From: Musa acuminata AAA Group | Taxonomy: Eukaryota > Streptophyta > Magnoliopsida > Zingiberales > Musaceae | Direction of reading: 5' to 3' | Length of the DNA: 64,000 nt | Assembly: GCF_036884655.1 (NCBI RefSeq) | Contig: NC_088338.1 | Coordinates: 2,990,501-3,054,500 of the forward strand | In this document: positions 23,315-32,687 of the stretch, in pieces | Position numbering within the stretch: the first letter of the stretch is position 1 | Layout of the letters: each line of letters opens with the position of its first letter | Notes under the pieces: model-generated | What the model was told of the DNA's origin: nothing | Seen by the model: the letters and a program-made list of their open reading frames with translations, nothing else | The model's database searches: none | Program-made: the position numbers and the translations under genes

Positions 23315-23734
23315 ATGGCGGCCACGCTCTTCCTCGTCTCCTCCTACTCCACCCCTTCCTCCTCCGCTCCCTCCTCGCCCCTAAAGCTTACCTCCCGATA
23401 CTTGCCCCTCCGCTCCCTCCTCGCCCCTAAAGCTTACCTCCCGATACTTGCCCCTCCGCACCCACCGCCGTGCCGCTCTCCTCCGCGCGCCGCCGTCTCC
23501 CCCAAGATCGAGAAGCTCGGCACCCTGATGTCTAACGTCATCGAGGACGTCCCGAGCAACGCCAGGATCGCGACCATCAAGGTGATTCAGGAGCTGGCCA
23601 GCCTGGCGCTCAAGGAGGCCAAGGAATTGATCGAGGGCCTGCCGAAGAAGTTCAAGGAGGTCATGTCGAAGGAGGAGGCCGAGGAGGCCAAGAAGCAGCT
23701 CGAGGAAGTCGGGGCGAAGATCTCCATCGTGTGA
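23315..23734 (+). CDS. Shortened chloroplast ribosomal protein bL12 (L7/L12)-like protein
   Basis: Intronless frame of 139 residues, high in G+C. Residues 1-60 are a Ser/Pro/Leu-rich plastid transit peptide ending near AAVSPKIEKLG. Residues about 76-139 match the C-terminal domain of chloroplast L12 (VPSNARIATIKV, LALKEAKELIEGLPKKFKE, SKEEAEEAKKQLEE, GAKISIV), the part that contacts elongation factors. In a normal chloroplast L12 the PKIEKLG start is followed by the dimerisation helices and an Ala-rich hinge, some 50 residues or more, before VPSNARIA. Here only about eight residues separate them. The protein thus appears to lack the region that anchors L12 to the ribosome stalk. The transit peptide also contains a 46-bp tandem duplication. 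It may be a decaying paralogue or a specialised form; the open frame and good codon use argue that it is still coding. Confidence 0.75.
   Translation: MAATLFLVSSYSTPSSSAPSSPLKLTSRYLPLRSLLAPKAYLPILAPPHPPPCRSPPRAAVSPKIEKLGTLMSNVIEDVPSNARIATIKVIQELASLALKEAKELIEGLPKKFKEVMSKEEAEEAKKQLEEVGAKISIV
23366..23457 (+). repeat. 46-bp exact tandem duplication inside the L12-like transit peptide
   Basis: Copies 23366-23411 and 23412-23457 are identical, each starting GCTCCCTCCTCGCCCC and ending TTGCCCCTCC. Because 46 is not a multiple of three, the two copies are read in different frames. Confidence 0.93.
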
Positions 23735-25681
23735 ACTCCTTCTCGAAACAGAAGATGCAAACAATTCGATGGCTAGGTTTGCACAGTTGTGCTCATCCTC
23801 TTATCTGTTCGATTGAGCTCGATGATCAGTCCTTGAACTCTTCCTAGCGAATTCAGGTTCTGTTTAGTCGATCACATTTTGTTGTTTACTTCATGTCACG
23901 TACAACTTGTTACTGTCATGATCTCACTGTTTTATATTGGTAGCTTTCTCTCTGACTCGTTTATCTTGCTTCTCTTAATTTGTTACAGTAAATTACGATT
24001 GTCCAATTTGGATGTTGATTTGGAGTCAACCAAGGATTTACTCTGCGTCTGTCTCTGAGCGATATGGTGTTGAGCAAGAAGAGGTCCATGCCGATGTCCT
24101 ACAAGACTACGTAGGGCATGTCGGACAAAGCTCCTTCGATGCTTAAGTTAGTTCGGATTCCGAGAATTTAATCAAGTGCCGAGTCTATATGAAATCAAAA
24201 CACCGAAAAAGTCCCCCCCGGTGAACATACATGAGGGGCCTTTTTATATTACGGTCTGATACCCTTTCACTCGAGGTTGTGATTAAATGCCTAGCTTCTT
24301 GATACCCTTGACTATAGATGCAACCATGTAGTACCGAATTTCGAAAAACTAGGGTAACTACTGGTTGAATCAGCTTCCTATGTAACTAACTCCACAGGGT
24401 TGAATCAGCTTCCTATGTACTGAATTATATAGTTCAGTAAAGGTGAAAACTGCAGGAAAGAGGATTAATATATGAATGGCATTATGATGAGACTTTGCAC
24501 TAAAAAAGTTCAAAAGAGAATGGCAAAGCTGATAGTAGTGTAAATGGCACAAAGGAGAGAGAAATGAGCTAGGGTAGTGGTGTCAGTGTTAAAAACAAGG
24601 TTGATTCATGTCCTGAGCTCAGAAATAATGCCAAAGAAGGTGACTTGAGTAGGAGAACAGACAAGGACAAAGATCCAGCCAATGTGGACACTCAACCTAC
24701 TACCATTAGTGGATTCGGTGATCATTCTGAATTGAACATATTCGGCAGAAAAAGGAAGTAGGGTACGTGTGAAGGTACTGCTGAATCTGTTTCAGAGGTG
24801 GAACACAAACCTACAAGTGCTTCTTAAGTATCTGGATCAAAGCAGAAGAGTAAGCAGAAAGAGGAAACTAACCACCATTCTGCATCTCTGCTACTGAAGT
24901 TTGCACCTGAAACTGCTTTGCCATCCAAGATTTGGCTTATGCTGAGCCTTGGTTGAGTGTGATACACAAATGTTCTAAGGTTCAGATTACGCTTGTGTTT
25001 TGTTTGAGAAAGGCATGGACACATAGAAGGCCTTGAAAGATTAGATAACATTGGGCCTTTGGCATCTCAGTAACTAATCATGAGCTTTATTATATGCCTG
25101 GAAATGTAAGTTCTCAAATACAGACATCAAGTGTTCTATGCTTGAGAGGGTGATTTCCTAGCTTACTGGGTCCCATCCCAAACCTTAAGGACAATCAAGT
25201 GGATGAAATGAACAACCTATTGGAAAAGGTTAGCAAGCTTCTCACTGGACCTTTTGTTAGTACATAATTTCAGTCCACATGGTCTTATGCCTCCTCTTCC
25301 TTTTTCACTAGCTAAAAATATTCCATGATTGACATTGTAGATTGTTCCAAAAAATGTTGCCATTATTGGTATCTCCCTTGTGGCATTTTCCTACATTCAA
25401 AAATTTACTTATGCTTTTGTCGTAGTAGATGCTAGATTATTTTGTCTGAAAACTTTGGTTATCCTAAGGTCTGAGTTGCTGTTTAGGGATATTATACATG
25501 TCCTATAAGTATAAGATGTATGGTATTAGCCTTTACATCAGTTAGAGGGCATTGCTTATATCTTGATTAAGTGTTTGGTTCCAACGATATGCTTTTACCC
25601 ATGAAATATATATATATTTTTAATGCTCAACTGCCCTAACATAGTATCTTCTTTGGTTACATAGCTTTTTGAGAAATTTAT
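23735..25681. other. Intergenic with degenerate repeat-like and coding-like remnants
   Basis: About 24060-24330 looks like a fragment of a dispersed repeat (GTCCTACAAGACTACGTAGG, a C8 run, no long frame). A 22-bp motif GTTGAATCAGCTTCCTATGTA occurs twice at about 24365 and 24400. About 24590-25000 reads as a broken protein-like frame, with stretches such as DLSRRTDKDKDPANVDTQP interrupted by stop codons. This could be an old gene or retrocopy fragment. I do not recognise its source. Confidence 0.35.
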
Positions 25682-26166
25682 ATCATGGTTTTAAATGTGG
25701 ATAATGGATATGTATTGGTCCTTGGCCGGACTAGCAACTAACTACCAGAGGGGAGGATAAGGAAAAGAAAAGGAGAAGGAAACGAGGAGAATATGAGGGG
25801 AGGAGGAGAAAAATGGAGTGGGAGGAGTAACGGAGAGGACAAGACAGCAGGCAATGCAAGACAGTAGGTGATGCAAAGAAAATTGGCGTAGAGAGAGAAG
25901 GGTTATGCAGCATAAAAAAATCGGATTAAGAGAGGTGTTAAAAAGACTGTTGTTTGTCTCAAAAATAAAATAATATCTGGATCCGGCAAAATTGGTCAGG
26001 TCAAACACGGATCAGTAAATGCCACCTGATCCAAGCGAAATTTACTATCGTAGTAATACCAACATTATACAGAGTCAGATTTTGCACATTTTGCATGTCA
26101 GTTCAAGTACAGACTGGCAAATACGAACTAATGTGAACTGATCTGAGCGAAGTTTAAAACCATGAT
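25682..26166. mobile_element. Possible MITE with 14-bp terminal inverted repeats
   Basis: The left end reads ATCATGGTTTTAAA and the right end TTTAAAACCATGAT, an exact 14-bp inverted pair about 485 bp apart. The interior has a purine-rich GGAGGA tract around 25750-25830 and no transposase. A clear target-site duplication was not found, so the assignment is tentative. Confidence 0.5.
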
Positions 26167-26626
26167 TTGTACCACAAACTAAATCCTTCTTAATTCGCTG
26201 GCAATAGCACCAGAATTATAAAGAGAGGTCAGTTGCATATCAGAGTACATGTTAAGCTACTAAGACTTGAAAATTCTTGAGAAGCTGTTCTTTAACAAAA
26301 CAATGTGGAAATTGTCATCCTGCCTTTTCTTTTATATATAGTATATGTAGAACATTGGAAATGCTATGACTTGTTTAGTTTTATAGGATTCAAGAATCGG
26401 CAGCAACTCAGACGAGAAGAATGTGGTCCGATCACAGGGTTCTCTGCACTATAATCCTACTCGAGGCATTTCTTTCTTGCTGAGGAACATCAAGGGCTCA
26501 ACTCTTTCTTCCCAGCTACTCCATGGTGGTAAAACACATGCATCACATCTCTTCTTTGCTCAGAACCAGTTTGCTGGTATACATTCCTCAGATATCTCAA
26601 GGATTCACTTCAGAGTCCGCCAAGCT

Positions 26627-29439
26627 CTAGACTCCGTTGCTGCTCTGCGTCTGCGTCTGCGTCTGCGTCACACTCTTCTGTTCATCGTGATCGTGTTCTG
26701 TGGAATGATCATAGTCGATGCTGAAGGTATTGCTCCCGAACGCTATCTTTTGCAGCTTTTCGATGTCAGCCGAGTACTTCCCAGAGTCATACACGGTGCT
26801 GTGTCCAAATTTGACACCATTGGATAGGTCAGGTAAGCTTCCCCCGCCATCCAAAGCTCTCAACACCTACAACAAGTAGAAGATGGTAAATTTGATTGTT
26901 TGAATTGGCATGCAGAACAACCCGTGGAGTACCTGCACCATTCTTGGTCGCTTGGGAGCAGAATGACGAACACAAGCAGCAGCAGCTTCAATCATCTGTA
27001 ACATGTCACTCTTGGCGAAATTGTTTTCGAGCTTGGGGTCTACCAGTTCTTCGTATTCACCTGTTTCGAGAGCATGAACCAATAGCGGTCGAGCCTGCAG
27101 AAGCGAAGTTACAGAGTTTGATGTAAGGAGCAATGGAACATGGAAATCTAGTATATGAAGTTGACATCAAGATCATACACATTCTTTAGCTTCATAATGA
27201 TCAACAATCATGTAGATTAGTTGAGCGTACCCATTCGACTAAACTCTCATCCCCTAAAGGCTGAGATGGATCCACAGGCTTTCTCCCAGTTATGAGTTCT
27301 AGTAGCACAACTCCAAAGGAATACACATCAGATCTGTCTGTCAATTTTCCACTTGATGCATATTCTGGTGCCAAGTACCTAAAAATCATGGAAGAATTTT
27401 AGATTGGGTTAGTAGTCTCAATAATAATAACAATAATACTAATGTCTCTACTGATCAAATTAATTGGTGCTACACAAAAATGATCAGGGAATTAATCTGC
27501 AAAGCAGCGAAAAATAATACCCAAATGTTCCCATGACTCTAGTTGACACATGAGTGTGGGCATCATTTGATAGTTTTGCCAGCCCAAAGTCCGCAACCTG
27601 TGTGCCGGTAAGAGCTAGCTTTAGAAACTTGGATAAAAGTAATTCGAGAAAGAAGGAAAAAAATCATTATTGGTGAACTATTACAGAGGATCAATTGAGT
27701 AGGAATTATTTAGGACAGTAGCAACATGCACTGGAGATGCCTATTGTTGTTGGAAAATGTGAGAAAAATTTGGGGAAAAAAAAGAGTGATTTTTATTGCA
27801 TGACGGGAAAAGATTCATATTGATATTATTGTGAAGAATAAGAAAAAAAGAAACTAGGTGAAGAATTTTGCCTGTGCTTCGAAAGATTCATCCAAAAGGA
27901 TGTTGGCTGACTTGATGTCCCTGTGAATGATCCGAGGATGGCCTGGGAAAACACAGGAATCAGGAATGAAGCTTGCTTGTCACAGATGAAGAACGTAAAT
28001 TGCCACTTACAGTCTTCATGCAGATATGCCAGTCCACGAGCTGAGCCTATGGCAATCCTCGTTCTCTTTGCCCAGTCGAGAACAGGAAGCCCTTCCCCTG
28101 ATAGCCAAAGATCGATGGAGTTCGACACGATAACGATCTCTTCAAGCCAAACGAGAACAAGAGCGTGTTCATGAATCTAACTTACCATGCAAATGGTGCT
28201 CCAGTGTTTTGTTGGAGACGAACTCGTAGACGAGCAACCGGTGGTGCTCCACGATGCAGTAGCCCACCAGGGAAACCAGATGGCGATGGTGAATGCGGCT
28301 GATGATCTCCACTTCGGCTCTGAACTCCCTTTCTCCTTGTCCACTCCCGATCTTGAGCTGCTTCACCGCGACTTGCCTCCCGTCCGGCAGCGTGCCCTTG
28401 TACACAGGTCCGAACCCGCCCTCGCCGATGTGATTGTCGCGAGAGAACCCACTGGTTATGCCCATCAGCTCGTCGTACGTGAACTGCCCGCTGTTGCTGC
28501 CATACAGGCTCTCTGTCTTGGTATCTGCATGCCCATTGCCTGGATTGTCGATCATCGATTGAAGATTTAGGACTCTGCAGTCGGTCACTTACTTGGAAAT
28601 GCGATTTGACCAGGTGGATGCCGGTATTGTCCTCGGGAACCCTTCGTGCTTCTCTTCTTCTTCCTCAAGGCCACAAAGAAGATGACCGCCAGCGCGACCA
28701 ACGCCCCGGCAACAGCTATTCCGACGAGGGTTTTGGCCACGGAATTGTCGTTGGAGTGGGCTGATGGTGTGGTCGATGGTGAGGCAGTTGAGTTTTTGGT
28801 AGAAGATGTGGAGGACGGCCGCAAACTAGTATATGCTGGAGGAGGAGGGGTGTTTATTTGGGTAGGTGTCGCAGGAGGAGGAGCGGCGGTGGTTGAAGGT
28901 GCAGGGGTGGAAGTGGATGGAGGAGATAGAGCAGAGCCTGGTGGAGTTGTCTGCGTGGGTGGGGAAGGGGGTGATGGAGTAGAGATTGGTGTAGGAGGAG
29001 CTGTCACGACGACAGGGGCGTCTGGCGGCGGAGGGGGGAATTTGGAATCCGATGCCGGGGTAGGTGGAGGCGATGATGCTGGCAGAGGAGGCGGAGGAGG
29101 GGATGCTGAGTCATAAGGTGGTGGAGTAGGAACGGGGGAGACGGTTTTGGGAGGGGGAGGAGGAGGAGGGGAGGAGGAGACGGCTGGCGGAGGGGTGAAC
29201 GATTCATTGGAGGTGGAAGGTGGGGTCGGTGTTGGTGGAGGCGGGGTTGATTTCTCAGCGGGAAGTGGCGCTGGGGCGACCGGAGGAGGTTGCGTCGGAG
29301 ATGGTGGAGATGGCGATTGGGAGGTTGACGGTGGCGGAGATGCCGCCGCCGGGGAAGGCAGAGTCGGCGGAGAAGCGACAGGTGGAGGAGACGTCAAATC
29401 AGAACTTGGAGTCGCAGGAGATGGAGCTGATTCCGACAT
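26627..29439 (-). CDS. Proline-rich receptor-like protein kinase (PERK type)
   Basis: Eight exons in phase on the minus strand: 28593-29439, 28186-28524, 28011-28097, 27872-27942, 27521-27597, 27231-27378, 26933-27094 and 26627-26866. They give 656 residues. Residues 1-230 are a Pro/Ser/Thr-rich extracellular region full of SPPPP-like runs and, as in PERKs, without a classical signal peptide. A membrane span (about 235-258, [21 protein letters not shown]) is followed by basic RKKKR. The kinase domain follows: [11 protein letters not shown] (ATP loop), VAVKQLK (Lys), [12 protein letters not shown] (RD-type catalytic loop), VADFGLAK (DFG) and LAPEYASSG. All catalytic residues are present. PERKs are plasma-membrane kinases thought to sense the cell wall and act in growth and wound responses. 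The exon 4 donor is GC (CAG|GCAAAA) where the others are GT. The ATG is preceded by a (GA)n tract. The tail ends in a TQTQTQTQ repeat. Confidence 0.92.
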
Positions 29440-29440
29440 C

Positions 29441-29472
29441 CTCTCTCTCTGTCTCTCTCTCTCTCTCTCTCC
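29441..29472. repeat. (CT)n microsatellite just upstream of the PERK start codon
   Basis: CT run with one G interruption at 29451. On the coding strand it is (GA)n ending at the ATG, i.e. in the presumed 5' untranslated region. Confidence 0.95.
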
Positions 29473-30449
29473 AATCTATTCTCCCTTCACTCCTCTGTTA
29501 CAATTCCAACGCTCAAAACGATGGTTTTCAGGCGATCTGTCATCCTGAACAACCCGTACGCGCAACAGGCGCAGTGGGAGAAGATGACGACATTACCAGG
29601 AGAAAGAGGATGCGGGTTCTGCATTCCGTAGGTCTCGGAAGCAGAGAAACAGGAGCGGGATCGATGGATGTGCATCCATGAAGCGGATGCACCGAGGGAA
29701 TCTTGGCGGAGGCTGAAGCGACCTGAAATGGTTCGAGAATGGCCGGGGAAGGAATCCAAAACCGTGGGATGGGACGAGAGCGATGGAGAGGAACGACCGG
29801 GGAGAAGAATTCGACAAGCATGCAGTAGTAGCTGTCTCGAGATCAGCTCGTCCGTTCGTTTGGCGGTAAAGCGGCCCCAATAATAGGGGGCTTCAAGAAG
29901 CCCCTCCCGCGCAATCCAGCGTCATCCCCTCCTTCCCCCGCCGCTCTCAACGTAATATATATCTCATTGTAATTAATATCTCTCAATTAACGGTTGAGAA
30001 GGGCGTTACACATTTTGATTAAATTTTGAACGAATTTCCAAGAAAAACCCATCATTTAATTTTAAAAATAAAAATAATGTTAGCTCTTATTCTCTTATTC
30101 TTCGGTAAGTATCAGAGGTTTAAAGTTGGAATGCATATGTTCCTCTTGTTAGAATACCTCTATGCTATGATCGAAATGTCAGCATAGCTTGATCGAGCTC
30201 CTGATGTCCAAGGGTGCCCATGCGAGAACTTTCATGAGTGAGACGGACGTCGGGTTGAGATAGGTCGCAAAAGTTGCCCTCGTGTCGCCAACCTCAGCAC
30301 TCAGGCCAAGGTCGAGAGAAGTTTTTCTCGATATGACCTCTCCGAAGCTTAACAGAATCGAGTGAAATAAGAGTGAGTTGAATGTGTCCCCTCCGTGTTG
30401 GGCAGTGGACATTTATATATGTACATGGGAGTTGGTCGTATGATGTGCC
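29473..30449. other. PERK 5' leader and promoter, then unassigned sequence
   Basis: 29473-29940 is GC-rich and is probably the leader and proximal promoter of the PERK gene. From 29950 on it is AT-rich, then leads into the repeat block. No coding exon seen. Confidence 0.45.
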
Positions 30450-30945
30450 TAAGTTTCTCGGGGCTGCTTTGTACTCGACGACATCGTCTTGAGTTTCTCG
30501 AGGTGGTTTTGTACCTGATGGCATCATCCCGAGTTTCTCGGGATAAGCTTGTACCTGACAGTACCATCCTGAGTTTTTCAGGGTAGACTTGTACCCGACA
30601 TCGTCATCCCAAGTTTTTTCGATCCATTGTGAATTGTTACGATGGCCTATGAAATCTCTGTTGATGTGATTGTTGGTATGGGCTACCGTCGAAGGGTCAG
30701 TTTCTCGGGGCTGCTTTGTACTCGGCGGCATTGTCCTGAGTTTCTCGGGGTGATTTTGTGTCTGATAGCATCGTCCTGAGTTTCTCGAGACGGGCTTATA
30801 CCTGATAGTATCATCCTAAGTTTTTCGAGATAGGCTTGTACCCGACATCGTCATCCCAAGTTTTTCGATCCATTGTGGACTGTTACGATGGCCTCTGAAA
30901 TCTCTGTTGATGTGATTGTTGGCATGGGCTACCGTGGAAGGGTCA
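30450..30945. repeat. Two-level tandem repeat: 40-bp subunits in two units of about 248 bp
   Basis: The motif GAGTTTCTCGGG/AGTTTTTCGAGA recurs at 30451, 30491, 30531, 30571 and about 30612, then again at about 30699, 30739, 30779, 30819 and 30858. The spacing is 40 bp within a block and 248 bp between blocks. Each block ends with the same non-repeat tail (TTCGATCCATTGTG..GTTACGATGGCCT..GTTGATGTGATTGTTGG..GGGCTACCGT), so a composite unit was duplicated. Since 40 is not a multiple of three and stops occur, this is not coding. Confidence 0.85.
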
Positions 30946-30964
30946 TTTATCAAAATGTGCCGTA

Positions 30965-31496
30965 TCACCTCTCATCACAGAGTTCGTTATGTTGGAGAAG
31001 CAGTCTCTCATATTGATTCTGCACTTCCCAGAGACCTTTCATTCGTTGGGATTTGGAGAAGGCGCAGTAAGGCTCGGTTGAGGCGCAGGAAGAAGGCTGA
31101 GAGGAGTAGCAGCATTTGAAGTCGGCGTTCCTTCCAGAGTATGTTCCGCGTGCAGCAATTCCTCCGCATGATTCATCTCCGAGTTCGAAGGCGTAGAAGA
31201 GGCGGTGGCGATTAAGGCAGGCTGGGACGGATCCCGCCAAGGATTCGGGGATGATCCAACGCCGCCAGATCTTGCTTGATCGCAGAATCCATGGCTGAGT
31301 TCGCCTTGTTCATCGGATCCACCGTCATAGTCCCCGAATCACGGGTGTCATAGGATTTAGTAGGTGGGTTTTGAACCATTAAGGCAGGATTGATTGCGGA
31401 ATTAATGGGAAAAGAGGAGGTAACGGATGAGATCGAGTTGGCAGCGACGCCAGAAGGGGGAAGATTGCCGGAAGAGTTAAACTGCGCCAATCGCAA
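30965..31496 (-). other. Unrecognised overlapping open frames
   Basis: Two minus-strand frames overlap: 31212-31496 (94 codons, Ser/Asn/Pro-rich, with SYDTRDSGTMTVDPMNKANS) and 30965-31240 (91 codons). The upstream sequence to about 31700 is GC-rich and also open in parts (e.g. ATG near 31607 giving MKSRPSSSTRVHHVMEQL, then a stop). I recognise no domain. This may be a retroelement gag-like fragment or a captured gene piece next to the tandem repeat. No splice model could be supported. Confidence 0.25.
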
Positions 31497-31699
31497 GGAT
31501 GATCGTGGAAGGTGCAGCGGTTGATGGGATCGGGAGTGCGTTTGAATCCTTAGCCAGCTGTTCCATCACGTGATGGACGCGTGTTGAACTGCTGGGCCGA
31601 GACTTCATCGTTTCCGGCGCCGACAGTTGCTCCGCCGCTTTCACCGGCGTGCTTGTACGATGGGAACGACGCTGGACCCTGACCCAAGGACCGAAAACG

Positions 31700-32687
31700 C
31701 TCCCTGTCTCATCTACCTAATTGGCAGTGAACACCTCAGCAACACATATGCCATGTATACTTCCAATTTTAAACCTTTCTTCAAATGGGAAAACTAAAAT
31801 ATGCCATGTATACTTACAATTTTAAACCTATTAATAGTATATTATGACTCTCAAATATGAGCAAATGCATCATCAACCCCTTTTTCATTTTCAATCATAA
31901 TATATACATACCTCCTCCCTCCTTGCTGTTAAAGTTGAGGTGACTAAAGTTATCTTTTTCTTTATCTTTAATGCATTATAGTTATTATAATTTTGCTTCA
32001 TCCTTACTGCTAAGTTCTACTATTTCTCATTTAAAAACATCATAAAAAGAGAAATTATTTAGGGTCATTGGGTTAATTGGTCTATAGACTTCGTTCGTTT
32101 GATTTAAATCATTAAAATTGATAATAGTATACTCATCGTAATCTTATAAGTTAATCTTAATTTTATCCGTTAGAGACTAAGCTGCAGCCTTCTCATCTAA
32201 TTAGTAATTATAGCGAGCGGGTCCCCCGGTCTTGTCACCGTTTCCGGGCAAATCCCAGGCGGAGATTGCGCTCTTCCTCAAGCTCGGTCTCGCGTTAAAG
32301 CTAAATCATTCACTCGCCGCAAGTCTCTGCTCGCCGACGACAAGATCAAGTCTGAGCTCAGGAGAAGTGCACGAGATCGAGCAAAGTGTCATCGAATCAG
32401 CCATCGATGGCTCCACTCTCGAGCTATAAGATGACCATGGAGGCCGATTGTTAGCTCCGTAGTTGCAGAGCAGAACAGTGTAATTTTGAAGCAGAGTTCA
32501 CGAGAGCTAAAGCAAGGAAGGTGAGTGGGAGGCACCACCACTCCCTTCTTCCTCTCTTCTGCTCTTTCTCTTTCTCTTATCCAGAACTTACAGCCTGATT
32601 TCATAGCTTTGCAGTAATGAGATGATTAAGTACAAGGTTTCATGACAGAATCCTGAAGGAGATCAGTGTCGTTGTTGCTTGCAGGAA
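31700..32687 (+). other. Promoter and 5' untranslated exon of the carbonic anhydrase gene
   Basis: AT-rich to about 32200, then GC-richer. A good donor AAG|GTGAGT at 32520/32521 pairs with acceptor TTGCAG at 32683-32684, giving a 164-bp leader intron that ends three bases before the start codon. Reading the spliced frame backwards reaches a TAG at 32452-32454 with no ATG in between, which supports the start at 32688. Confidence 0.5.

Noticed and set aside
28646..29548. Gly-rich plus-strand frames
   Set aside because: They are the complement of the proline-rich region of the PERK gene.
29593..29880. 95-codon minus-strand frame upstream of the PERK gene
   Set aside because: It is in the GC-rich leader/promoter, with no domain and no splice link to the PERK exon, which has its own ATG.
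30294..30731. 145-codon minus-strand frame
   Set aside because: It lies on the 40-bp tandem repeat, whose period is not a multiple of three; the open frame is by chance.
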